Assembly (NCBI GenBank): GCA_012267415.1
Contig: JAAXGN010000135.1
Span: 62,001-126,000, forward strand
Length of the DNA: 64,000 nt
Direction: 5' to 3'
Origin: Candidatus Poribacteria bacterium
Lineage (GTDB): Bacteria; Poribacteria; WGA-4E; WGA-3G
Positions within the stretch are counted from its first letter, which is position 1, and the number at the start of each line of letters is the position of its first letter. Positions 35,649 through 44,506 of the stretch are shown piece by piece. The position numbers and the translations under genes are program-made. Under the pieces are notes generated by a model, which was given only the letters and a program-made list of their open reading frames with translations, had not been told where the DNA came from and did not search any database.

Positions 35649-35685
35649 ACAGGAAATCAAAACATTCACAGCAGGACACAACAGA

Positions 35686-36453
35686 ATGGAACAGAATATA
35701 GAAACGCTACGTACATCGGATATAGAAGAGGAGAGCATCGGTTTATGGCACAATTGTCCACAATGTCGTAATGTGTCTTTTCGCGGTGAATTAGAACGGA
35801 ATGGATACATCTGTCCGAAATGTAAAGTACTGTTCCCGCTATCTATTGAAAATCGTATAAGACTCCTTCTCGGTGAACTATCCTCCGAAATTGATGATAT
35901 GAATATCAATGAGAACGAAGATACTGAATGCGATGTCCTAACAATTGTAGAAACCGTTGATGAATACCCCGTGAGTCTGTTTGTTCTAAACCCAGACTCT
36001 CCCCTTTTGAAAAAGCATCTCACGGTGTTTTCTGATGCAATAGAGAATGCTCTAACAGACTCAATCCCATTTCTCTCCGTTTTTACAGCAAGTCCAATTG
36101 AGACAGAAGTGTCCTTTGCTGATATAGTGCCATTGTTACTAAAGTTAGAGACGTTAGCGGAGCAGACGATACCACACTTGACCGTGCTAACAGAAACAGA
36201 CAGAAGAAAACTGACAACACACCTACCTGTAGGAGAAATCATTATAGCTGAGTGCACTTCCCAATCGGATAATGCCGCACGATTTCATCCGCAACCAGCA
36301 TTACATGCACCTGAAGAACAACTCCTACCTGAAAAAAGTCGAGATTCTAACCTAAGTGTTCCTGATATCAGTATTGATTGTTATGTACCACGTCCTGAGA
36401 TACATGAAGTTTTAGTGCGATTTTTAAGATTTTTCGCATTTACCACACAATAA
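35686..36453 (+). CDS. Degenerate AccD-like protein (acetyl-CoA carboxylase beta homologue without catalytic motifs)
   Basis: A 255-residue protein from ATG 35686 (an ATG at 35602 would overlap the STAS gene by 47 bp). GLWHNCPQC and ELERNGYICPKC reproduce the AccD zinc ribbon with Cys24, Cys27, Cys43 and Cys46, followed by ENRIRLLLGE. Later segments align in order with the AccD carboxyltransferase core: AIENALTDSIPFLSVFTAS, KLETLAEQTIPHLTVLTE, VGEIIIAE and the end VPRPEIHEVLVRFLRFF. The glycine-rich elements that hold acetyl-CoA and biotin in AccD (GGSMGS, SGGARMQEG, GGVSAS) are replaced by unrelated residues. It is therefore unlikely to be a carboxyltransferase. Its place after a partner-switching block suggests a signalling or scaffold role, which is inference. 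Confidence 0.72.
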   Translation: MEQNIETLRTSDIEEESIGLWHNCPQCRNVSFRGELERNGYICPKCKVLFPLSIENRIRLLLGELSSEIDDMNINENEDTECDVLTIVETVDEYPVSLFVLNPDSPLLKKHLTVFSDAIENALTDSIPFLSVFTASPIETEVSFADIVPLLLKLETLAEQTIPHLTVLTETDRRKLTTHLPVGEIIIAECTSQSDNAARFHPQPALHAPEEQLLPEKSRDSNLSVPDISIDCYVPRPEIHEVLVRFLRFFAFTTQ

Positions 36454-36484
36454 TCAAGAAATATCTATACAAAAGGGTGTATCT

Positions 36485-37711
36485 ATGGATCGTAAAAAAC
36501 TATCACATGAATTCAAGGAACATTTCGGGGATACTCCGGACTTCATTGCATCTGCGCCAGGAAGAGTCAACCTAATAGGTGAACATACTGACTATAATGA
36601 TGGTTTTGTTTTTCCTGTTGCCATTGACAGGTATATCCATATCGTTGGCAGTAAACGTAACGATAGACAAGTTCACCTTCATGCTTTAGATGTTAATGAA
36701 ACATGCCAATTCAGTCTTGACACAGATGCAGATACCAATCTTCCTGTTTGGAGTAACTATCTTAGGGGTGTTGCACACCTTCTACAAGACCTTGTTTTGA
36801 AGGATCTCGGTCTTATGCTAAATGGTATGTCTGCGTTGATAACAGGAGATGTACCGATTGGATCAGGTTTAAGTTCCTCCGCTGCACTTGAAGTCGCTTC
36901 AGTACTCTCTTTTCTAAGTGTATGTGGCTTGGTGGTAAACGATACAAGTATAGATTCAGATCATGCGGTAGAATCGCTTGATATTCCTGCGACTAAGTTG
37001 GCAGCATTATGTCAACGTGCAGAAAATGAATACGCGGGCGTGAACTGTGGCATCATGGACCCAACCATATCACTATTAGGAAAATCAGATCATGCACTCT
37101 TTTTAGATTGTCGTTCCTTAGAATACAAACATGTTCCGCTCTATCTTAAGGATACACTACTTGTAATCTGCAACACAAACGTCAAACGGGAGCTTGCTTC
37201 TTCAGAATATAATAAGAGAAGGGCAGAATGTGAAAAAGGTGTTGAGATACTTCAGAAATGGAAACCTGATATATCCTCGTTACGAGATGTAACGTTGAAT
37301 GACCTAAAAAAGTATGAAGCAGAACTTCCACACATCACACAAAAAAGGTGTAGGTATGTGGTTGAAGAAAACGCACGTGTGGAAAATGCTGTATCTGCAC
37401 TCACAAGAGAGGATTTAGACACCTTCGGACATCTAATGAACGCTTCACACAAAGGATTGCGAGATGATTATGAAGTGAGTTGCCATGAATTAGATATTCT
37501 GACAGAGATTGCTCAGAATACGGATGGTGTCCTAGGCGCAAGAATGACAGGAGCAGGTTTTGGCGGATGTACTGTGAACTTAGTTAAGAAAGACTCAGTA
37601 GACCAGTTCAGTGAACGCGTTATGACAGAATATCCGAAACGTACTAAAATTGACCCAGATATCTACGTATGTAACATTGGAGACGGGGCACGAATCAGGT
37701 GGAACATATAG
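36485..37711 (+). CDS. galK: Galactokinase
   Basis: A 408-residue GHMP kinase that makes galactose-1-phosphate in the Leloir pathway. The galactokinase signature GRVNLIGEHTDYNDGFVFP stands near residue 25, the ATP-binding loop GSGLSSSAALEVASV in the middle, and GARMTGAGFGGCTVNLV near the C-terminus. GVNCGIMDP contains the catalytic Asp region. Length is normal. AAAGGGTGT precedes the ATG. The ROK kinase gene starts 6 bp after the stop, so the two sugar kinases are probably co-expressed. Confidence 0.94.
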   Translation: MDRKKLSHEFKEHFGDTPDFIASAPGRVNLIGEHTDYNDGFVFPVAIDRYIHIVGSKRNDRQVHLHALDVNETCQFSLDTDADTNLPVWSNYLRGVAHLLQDLVLKDLGLMLNGMSALITGDVPIGSGLSSSAALEVASVLSFLSVCGLVVNDTSIDSDHAVESLDIPATKLAALCQRAENEYAGVNCGIMDPTISLLGKSDHALFLDCRSLEYKHVPLYLKDTLLVICNTNVKRELASSEYNKRRAECEKGVEILQKWKPDISSLRDVTLNDLKKYEAELPHITQKRCRYVVEENARVENAVSALTREDLDTFGHLMNASHKGLRDDYEVSCHELDILTEIAQNTDGVLGARMTGAGFGGCTVNLVKKDSVDQFSERVMTEYPKRTKIDPDIYVCNIGDGARIRWNI

Positions 37712-37717
37712 GACTAA

Positions 37718-38719
37718 ATGAAATATAGGAAATACAGTATCGGAATTGATCTCGGAGGAACTGACATAAAAGCCGGCTTGTTAGCAGAAAATGGCACACT
37801 TTCCTGTCGCACGGTTATTTCCACACATGTGAATGAAGGTGCAAGAGCAATAGCCAAAAGAATCGCTGGTGTAATTAAACAGGTCATTTCGTATGCAGAG
37901 GAAACCGACCAACCGATTGTTAGCAGTCAGCAGATCATCGGTATCGGTTTAGGATCACCAGGCCTCATTATAGCAGAGAGTGGAATTGTCCACTTCTCAC
38001 CGAATTTCCCAGGTTGGTATGATATTCCGTTGTTGGATTACGTCAATGAAGCGTTAAAAAATGAAGCAGGACAGGAAATAGATATTCCCCTCTATATTGA
38101 CAATGATGTGAATGTCATGGTATTAGGAGAATTGCACCACGGTGCTGGTGTCGGCTTTGACAACATTGTTGGACTAACAATCGGCACAGGGGTTGGGGGC
38201 GGTGTCGTCATAGACAAAAAAGTGTATCACGGCAGCTGGAATACAGCAGGTGAATTGGGACATACGATTGTTAAACCCGATGGACGTAAATGTGGATGTG
38301 GAAACAGGGGTTGTCTTGAAGCGTATGCCGGCGCAAGACATATCGTTGAAAGAACACAGCAACAAATTGTCTCCGGCAGAAAAACTGTCATGAATCCTGA
38401 CCAATTGACACCAAAAAAGATCGCGGACGCTGCATCAGCAGGCGACGAACTGGCACGTGAGATATTTTCAGAAACTGGAAAACTCATCGGTGTAGCATTA
38501 ACTTCTATCGCACATATACTTAATCCGCAGATTGCAGTTATCGGGGGTGGTATTTCCGCTGCAGGGGAGGAATTGCTCTTTCAACACATTCGTAAAGAAT
38601 TCAGCAAACGTACTATGGACATACCCGGTAAAATGCAAATTGTACCAGCAAAATTAGGCAATGATGCTGGACTTGTTGGTGCAGCAATGTTGGCATATAC
38701 CCACAAAAGAAAGGTTTAG
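37718..38719 (+). CDS. ROK family sugar kinase (glucokinase-like)
   Basis: A 333-residue protein. IGIDLGGTDIKAGLL is the phosphate-binding loop, IDNDVNVMVLGELHHGAG contains the catalytic Asp, and ELGHTIVKPDG with CGCGNRGCLEAYAGA forms the ROK zinc site (His plus three Cys). A second ATP-binding segment is IAVIGGGISAAG. No N-terminal helix-turn-helix is present, so it is a kinase rather than a repressor; glucose is the most likely substrate. It is coupled to galK. Confidence 0.92.
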   Translation: MKYRKYSIGIDLGGTDIKAGLLAENGTLSCRTVISTHVNEGARAIAKRIAGVIKQVISYAEETDQPIVSSQQIIGIGLGSPGLIIAESGIVHFSPNFPGWYDIPLLDYVNEALKNEAGQEIDIPLYIDNDVNVMVLGELHHGAGVGFDNIVGLTIGTGVGGGVVIDKKVYHGSWNTAGELGHTIVKPDGRKCGCGNRGCLEAYAGARHIVERTQQQIVSGRKTVMNPDQLTPKKIADAASAGDELAREIFSETGKLIGVALTSIAHILNPQIAVIGGGISAAGEELLFQHIRKEFSKRTMDIPGKMQIVPAKLGNDAGLVGAAMLAYTHKRKV

Positions 38720-38735
38720 AGGACGGACGATAAAA

Positions 38736-39410
38736 ATGGATACCAGCAAAAAAACACAATATAATAGCATGAAGAATACACTAATATGGAAACGGAGCAG
38801 TTACATAATTATCTTGTTAGTGCTGACGACATCAATTGTTGGATGTGGCAAACTACGGAATTTTACAAATAATCTGATCCGACCAGAACGAATTGTTCCC
38901 GTCTTTGATCCCAATGCAACAATTACACCGCAGTCAGGGACCGTGATCTATGAAAAAAATGGAATCGTTGTTATGGTAGTTCCGCTCCATGACATAAAAA
39001 ACGTTGATGCATTTGGGGTTCTTATCCACAACCGCACCGGTCATTGGATCAGTTTTGAAAAGGATAAGTTCTGGATGCAAGATCAAGCAGGTAATATCGT
39101 AAAACAACTCAGTAGGGCTCAGCAAGCATTTCATATAAAAAAGAACGACAAGCCGAAATTTCCTCCTGAGTTCGCATCAGAAGTATTCCGTTGGGATAGA
39201 ACAATTTCCATACAAGGTGACCACGCCGTTTTACCCTCTGAGGACATGAAGAAAACAAATGTTATGCCAAAAAGAACTTTACGTTTCCCAATATACTTTC
39301 CAAAACGAAGCCTAAAATCCAAAAATCTACGTATTGTTATTCCAGGTGTGACAAGTGAATTCAATGAACAACAAACCACGTTCACTTTTAGATTTAGAGT
39401 CCAGCGATAA
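38736..39410 (+). CDS. Lipoprotein of unknown function
   Basis: A 224-residue protein. From ATG 38736 (after AGAGGACGG) the N-terminus has a positive region, a hydrophobic run and the lipobox SIVGC; the longer frame from 38661 lies within the ROK gene and is rejected. The ATG at 38766 is another possible start. The mature part is mainly beta (VVMVVPLHDIKNVDAFGVLI, RTLRFPIYFPKRSLKSKN) and looks like a single immunoglobulin-like domain. No named family recognised. Confidence 0.7.
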   Translation: MDTSKKTQYNSMKNTLIWKRSSYIIILLVLTTSIVGCGKLRNFTNNLIRPERIVPVFDPNATITPQSGTVIYEKNGIVVMVVPLHDIKNVDAFGVLIHNRTGHWISFEKDKFWMQDQAGNIVKQLSRAQQAFHIKKNDKPKFPPEFASEVFRWDRTISIQGDHAVLPSEDMKKTNVMPKRTLRFPIYFPKRSLKSKNLRIVIPGVTSEFNEQQTTFTFRFRVQR

Positions 39411-39486
39411 TAAAGTCCAGTTAGTGCTGCTTTGGTTTCTCGACGTTTGTTTTTTCAGTTATTCCTCATATTACGCTAAATGGACA

Positions 39487-40512
39487 TTGAAAAAGTTAAC
39501 GCACCGTGGATTCACTCTCATACTTGTCTTTCTCCTCGGTTTAGTGAGTTGTGTTGTACCAGAACCTAACGGTATAGATTCGTCTCGTCCCCCCATCGCA
39601 CCCAATCTGGACATTGTTCCATCCAACCGAGAAAGATCAGCACCCCCAATTTTAGGTGTCCAATATACGAAAACAATAGGCAGAACAGGTCAAGGACCTG
39701 CAGAATTTTTGATGCCTATGGGGTTAGCACTCGATGCCTATCAACAACTATACGTAGCGGACGCTGGAAACAACAGGATACAAGTTGTAGACACTGATGG
39801 ATTCTTCATGACTGAATACGGAAGTTATGGATGGCGCGAGGGTGAGTTTGATTTTCCAAATGATGTCGCACTTAACTTAGATACGCTTTTTGTAGCAGAT
39901 ACAGGAAATGACAGAATTCAGTACTGTAATCTGGTGAATCGCATCTTTTACCCACTCATAACAACTCTCAAGAAGTATGAGTTTGATAGTCCAGAGGGGA
40001 TAGATGTTGGCAAAAACGGAGACGTCTACGCAATTGATACGCACAATCACCGATGGCTCCAGTTTACCAGAAACCTCACACCTGTGTTTGCTATGGGGAG
40101 CTTCGGTAGCAGTCGCGAACAGTTCTGGAATCCGACTGACATTGTTGTGAATTCCCATAATACAGTTTTTGTTGTAGATTCTGGCAATAATAGCATCAAG
40201 AGTTACGATTTCAGTGGGAATCCTATTCACTTCTGGGGTGAAGAAGGCAACGCACTTGGACAATTCCGAAATCCGAAACGCATCGCGTTGGACAGATGGA
40301 ATTACCTCTACATCACTGACAGCGGTAATCGTAGAATTCAGATCTTCACACCAGAAGGAAAGGCAATTTTAGAATTCTCTGCTAAGTCATTGCTAAATCC
40401 TTGTGGGATCGCTGTGTCAACGAAAGGTAAAGTCTATGTAAGTGATATGGACGCGGGTGATATAAAGGTATTCCGTGTCATATACAAAAAAGATGCAGAG
40501 AAAACAGAATGA
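39487..40512 (+). CDS. NHL-repeat beta-propeller lipoprotein
   Basis: A 341-residue protein. TTG at 39487 gives a compact lipoprotein signal ending LVSC; the ATG at 39355 is in frame but overlaps the previous gene by 56 bp and adds a second hydrophobic stretch. The mature protein holds six NHL blades, for example GLALDAYQQLYVADAGNNRI, DVALNLDTLFVADTGNDRI, DIVVNSHNTVFVVDSGNNSI and RIALDRWNYLYITDSGNRRI, enough for one closed propeller. Such surface propellers bind peptides or sugars, or act as lyases; no catalytic site is evident. Confidence 0.85.
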   Translation: MKKLTHRGFTLILVFLLGLVSCVVPEPNGIDSSRPPIAPNLDIVPSNRERSAPPILGVQYTKTIGRTGQGPAEFLMPMGLALDAYQQLYVADAGNNRIQVVDTDGFFMTEYGSYGWREGEFDFPNDVALNLDTLFVADTGNDRIQYCNLVNRIFYPLITTLKKYEFDSPEGIDVGKNGDVYAIDTHNHRWLQFTRNLTPVFAMGSFGSSREQFWNPTDIVVNSHNTVFVVDSGNNSIKSYDFSGNPIHFWGEEGNALGQFRNPKRIALDRWNYLYITDSGNRRIQIFTPEGKAILEFSAKSLLNPCGIAVSTKGKVYVSDMDAGDIKVFRVIYKKDAEKTE

Positions 40513-40525
40513 GTTACACAGAAAT

Positions 40526-40583
40526 CGTTTGTAGTAGGGCAATTCATTGCCCGTCGTTTGTAGTAGGGCAATTCATTGCCCGT
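40526..40583. repeat. Two tandem 29-bp palindromic repeat units
   Basis: The unit CGTTTGTAGTAGGGCAATTC plus ATTGCCCGT occurs twice without spacer (40526-40554, 40555-40583), each with the palindrome GGGCAATTCATTGCCC. A related inverted unit lies on the far side of the next gene (44358-44385). Confidence 0.85.
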
Positions 40584-40635
40584 CAATGGATGGCAAGATT
40601 GACAAGAATCCAACTTTTCATACTCTCTTTTTTTT

Positions 40636-43600
40636 TTGCTTTCTACGCAACTATTCTATTTGACCATTGCAGATGCTCAAGATGAAACGCAAGAGTCTAT
40701 ATCTTTACTGGAATTGCCAACCTTTTCTGTGATTGAGAAGACAGAGACAATTCAATTAGAAAGAGAAAAAAATGAATGGACACTTAAATATACACCTGTG
40801 TTCCCGAATAGTGAAGAAATTACAACAACAGGGCAGCTACTGGTTAGGGAAAAAGACTATCAAATTGAATATTCAACCGGATTGATCAAATTTGAGGAAT
40901 CCGTCTTCAGCAAAATGAATGGGCAGGAAGTTTCTACATTCAGGATTACTTACCGTGCAATCCCATTCACTTTGTTGAAAACCTATAAACGAGAACTCTT
41001 TGGAACACCACTTGAGCAACTACCTGAAGAAACACAGAGAAAAGACGGTCCAATTGATGGAACCAGTCAGAGACCGACTTTACCAACCACATCCACGACA
41101 CCACCCACTTCACAGTTAGAGTATTCAGGCAGCCGGACTTTTGGTATATCTGTCGGTAGTGGTCGCGCGTTATCTCAAAATCAGGAATTTCGCATTAATG
41201 TGCGAGGTAACGTCTCAGATAACATTGAAGTACTAGCAATGCTTTCTGACCAAGACTTGCCTATCCAACCGGAAGGTATGACAGAGGATATTCAGGATAT
41301 CAATCAGAAACTCATCCGTATCATGCATCCGCGGGTCGTAGGAACATTGGGAGATTTTGATGCATCACTTGGACCCTCTGAGTTTATCTTTTTTCCCCGT
41401 GCTTTAGAAGGTGTTAAGGTAGAAGGTGATTACGAAAATGTGAAATTCCATTTCATACCGAGTGCACTGCCGAAAGGACAATCCACAAGTAAAGTAATTC
41501 GCGGTGAGGAAGGTCGCAGTGAATACCGTCTTGATGTGAATAACCAGTTTGTTATTGTGAAAGCAGGAAGTGAGATCGTCTGGTTAAACGGTGAGAAAAT
41601 GCGGCGCGGAGAAAACAATGATTACATCATTCGCGAGTATGGTGATCCAATAATCGAATTCAATAACAGACATCTGATTACCAGTAATGATGTTATCCGT
41701 GTTGACTTTCAATATATTCCAGAAGATCGCACATATCAACAGAACCTATACGGTATCAATAATGTCTTTGTCTTCCCAGGAGAATGGTTATCACTCGGTG
41801 CTTCTTACGCAGTGGAAGCAGATATAGACGATCCTGACCAAGCGTTAGTCCTTTTTGATGACGAAAGTCTGGCAGCCTTGCGACAAAACAGGTTAGACCC
41901 AGAAGATGATGGAACACTACTTACACCACCACAGAAGCATACGGTGTGGGGACTTGAAAGCCGATTGAATATGGGTGAAAAAACTTGGATGAACGGTGAA
42001 CTCGCCTTCAGTGCAATAGACAAAAACACATACTCTCATGTGGATAGAAAAGAGACAAGCCAAGCGTGGAAACTAATCGGTTATACGGGATGGGATATAC
42101 CGACAGGAACAGAAAAACTACGTCCTAAACTCATTGCCAACATGGATGTACGTGCTTTGGATGCTGACTTTCTACCCGTCGGTGCATCCAGTAGTAACCG
42201 CAATCGTGCCCGATACGGCACACAATATGCTACAGAAGGTTTTGAGGATGCTATTCTATTGAATCCAAATACAATGACAGACACATCCGATGAAAGAACC
42301 CTAAATCTTGACATTAAGCTGTTGCCATTTCCGTGGTTACAATTCAATGGAGGAGGTGGTAGAACACTTGAGACAGCAACAGATGTACAGAAAACACAGC
42401 GCACTAACATTAACTGGGGAGCAAGCTTCTCACCACGTGCAAGAAGCAGCAGTAACTCATTTGGCACAACACCTCTAAGGGAAAACATACTTAGACCATC
42501 ATCTCAATATCAGTTAGACACTATTCAGAAACCGATCCCAACTACCACCAAAAATATTAACGGGGAAACTTCAAAACTCACACAAACATCTCTATTGCAA
42601 AAGTTACCGAATCTTCGCTGGAATGATTACCGAAGCACTTCCGTTTTGACTCTGAGTAACGAAACCAAAAATATTACCGGGCAAGAAAACTATCAAAAGT
42701 CAAGACAGGAGGGAAGTATATCTTACTATCTTTCACCATTCGAGTTCGTAGGTACATTCAATCGGTTCAACGCAACTGATGATTTCAGTGCTGCGCGTAA
42801 CCGAAGACGTAATCGGTCATCTGGAAGTATCAATTTGGTCAATTTCAAATGGGTTTCCGTTCAATCAAGCTACGAACTTGAACACGCTTATGCTAAAGAA
42901 CCTTTATTGACTGTTGATGATGAAAGTCTCGGAATCTCTGATTGGATGCGATCCACAACAGCACGCACATGGAAGGTAGGTCTCTTTTCACAGCAACGGC
43001 AATGGGTGAACGTACGAACAAACATATCTCGTCGTATGGTAAAGGCACATTCAGAATTGGGAACAGATTCTACGACACAGTTAGCAGACATGAATATTCA
43101 ATTGACACCGTTTAATCGTGCGATTGATGCTGAAGTAACATATCAATTGGACAAAAAACTAACGACACAACGTCGCGAGATATACACTGATCTTCACCCA
43201 CTAACAGGACACAGAATCCAACCCGGTGAAGGATACTACGTCAGATTGGATGATTTACGTTATGTAGAAGATCCTGAGGAAGGAACGTTCATCAAGATAT
43301 ATCAGAATGTGGGAGATAAACCCACTACTGCGGTCGATGCAACATTCCAACTCCGTATTCAACCCCGTCAGTTCCTTGCGCGACGCAGTCGCAATCGACA
43401 AAATATCAATAGGACAAGACTCGACAGTAGAGACCCTGGTGTATCGGCAACGCGTTCAGCAAGAGAGCAAATAAAAAATGAAAGCACGTTGTCACCTTTT
43501 ACATGGTTTCTGAATGCACTGAACGTGCAAACACGGTTATGGGTAACTGAGGAACAACAGGCGGAAGATTCCCTTTCTCTCTATCTGCTGAGGAGTCTAC

Positions 43601-44325
43601 AAGAAACACAGACGCTTTTTGGCAGAATAAACCAACGTCATCGTATGGAGTTCTCACCTTCGCCACAGTTTAGTTTTGAAGTCAATCGACACAGTGGTCG
43701 TTCTCTCAACAAACGTATAAACACCCAAGAACGTCATCGGAATCATAGAACGTGGGAGGTGGGTTTTTCAGTTAATCCTACACTCAAGCTCTCTGTGGGA
43801 GCAAATTGGGAGCAACGTCGTGAAACAGAAAAATATAGCCAACTCAATATCGCAGATGTGGGTACCGTTTCCAATCCAGAAGACAACGACTTACCGCCAA
43901 CACCTATCTCTAACCTTCGTCAATTTGAGCAGACAACTGAACTGAACTGTCAGTATGAATTAAACCGTGCAATTCGATGGCGTGGAATAGCAGGATACAG
44001 CCGAACCATTGATATAGAACAACTTTCCGATGAGGATGATGCCAAGACACGTACCTTCTCACTGACAAATAGTATCACATATAGTATTATCGGTAAGGGG
44101 CGCGTTGAAGTTAACCACAAACTCGGTTATGGTAGGAACGATGGTGGTGTGCCATTCGCACAATACTACTTTTATGAAGGCATCAGTCATGAAGTCCGTG
44201 CTACTGCCGATTATAGATTACGTAAGTTCACCGACCTGCTATTTCGTCTGAATTACCGCCTGCTTTCTACAGAGCAACGGAAACCTGAACACCGTTTAGA
44301 GATGACAGTCAGCGCGGAGCTATAA
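40636..44325 (+). CDS. Giant outer-membrane beta-barrel surface protein (SprA-like N-terminus)
   Basis: A 1229-residue frame. The N-terminal domain has the motif LLVREKDYQIEYSTGLIKF, as in SprA-type proteins; then a region GSRTFGISVGSGRALSQNQE with GNVSDNIEVLAMLSDQDLP. The remaining 800 residues alternate polar and aromatic residues as in long beta-barrels, ending in an amphipathic strand (RLEMTVSAEL). A real start codon is missing in frame: TTG 40636 is only the first possible. An ATG at 40590 in another frame begins a perfect signal peptide (MARLTRIQLFILSFFF) that enters a run of ten T at 40628-40637; removing one T joins it to LLSTQLFYLTIADAQ and gives 1244 residues. The gene may thus be off-phase in this copy, or the run is miscalled. 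Confidence 0.78.
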   Translation: MLSTQLFYLTIADAQDETQESISLLELPTFSVIEKTETIQLEREKNEWTLKYTPVFPNSEEITTTGQLLVREKDYQIEYSTGLIKFEESVFSKMNGQEVSTFRITYRAIPFTLLKTYKRELFGTPLEQLPEETQRKDGPIDGTSQRPTLPTTSTTPPTSQLEYSGSRTFGISVGSGRALSQNQEFRINVRGNVSDNIEVLAMLSDQDLPIQPEGMTEDIQDINQKLIRIMHPRVVGTLGDFDASLGPSEFIFFPRALEGVKVEGDYENVKFHFIPSALPKGQSTSKVIRGEEGRSEYRLDVNNQFVIVKAGSEIVWLNGEKMRRGENNDYIIREYGDPIIEFNNRHLITSNDVIRVDFQYIPEDRTYQQNLYGINNVFVFPGEWLSLGASYAVEADIDDPDQALVLFDDESLAALRQNRLDPEDDGTLLTPPQKHTVWGLESRLNMGEKTWMNGELAFSAIDKNTYSHVDRKETSQAWKLIGYTGWDIPTGTEKLRPKLIANMDVRALDADFLPVGASSSNRNRARYGTQYATEGFEDAILLNPNTMTDTSDERTLNLDIKLLPFPWLQFNGGGGRTLETATDVQKTQRTNINWGASFSPRARSSSNSFGTTPLRENILRPSSQYQLDTIQKPIPTTTKNINGETSKLTQTSLLQKLPNLRWNDYRSTSVLTLSNETKNITGQENYQKSRQEGSISYYLSPFEFVGTFNRFNATDDFSAARNRRRNRSSGSINLVNFKWVSVQSSYELEHAYAKEPLLTVDDESLGISDWMRSTTARTWKVGLFSQQRQWVNVRTNISRRMVKAHSELGTDSTTQLADMNIQLTPFNRAIDAEVTYQLDKKLTTQRREIYTDLHPLTGHRIQPGEGYYVRLDDLRYVEDPEEGTFIKIYQNVGDKPTTAVDATFQLRIQPRQFLARRSRNRQNINRTRLDSRDPGVSATRSAREQIKNESTLSPFTWFLNALNVQTRLWVTEEQQAEDSLSLYLLRSLQETQTLFGRINQRHRMEFSPSPQFSFEVNRHSGRSLNKRINTQERHRNHRTWEVGFSVNPTLKLSVGANWEQRRETEKYSQLNIADVGTVSNPEDNDLPPTPISNLRQFEQTTELNCQYELNRAIRWRGIAGYSRTIDIEQLSDEDDAKTRTFSLTNSITYSIIGKGRVEVNHKLGYGRNDGGVPFAQYYFYEGISHEVRATADYRLRKFTDLLFRLNYRLLSTEQRKPEHRLEMTVSAEL

Positions 44326-44343
44326 ATGAAGATTAAGATTTAA

Positions 44344-44455
44344 ATTGGGTAATGTCTCGACGGGCAATAAATTGCCCTACTACGAACACGCCCGTTTAAT
44401 TCAGAATACCAAACGGTATTCTGACAGGCAATTCAGTGCCCGTTGATTACCCAAA
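44344..44455. repeat. Composite palindromic element after the barrel gene
   Basis: Bounded by TTGGGTAAT (44345-44353) and ATTACCCAA (about 44446-44454) in inverted orientation. Inside are an inverted GGGCAATAAATTGCCC unit, the hairpin CAGAATACCAAACGG with its complement, and a third GGCAATTCAGTGCCCG unit. It lies in the convergent gap between the barrel gene and the first sigma-propeller gene. Confidence 0.65.
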
Positions 44456-44506
44456 GTATTTTTAGTCTTCATAAATAACTCTCACACAAAAAGGAACATG
44501 ATACTG

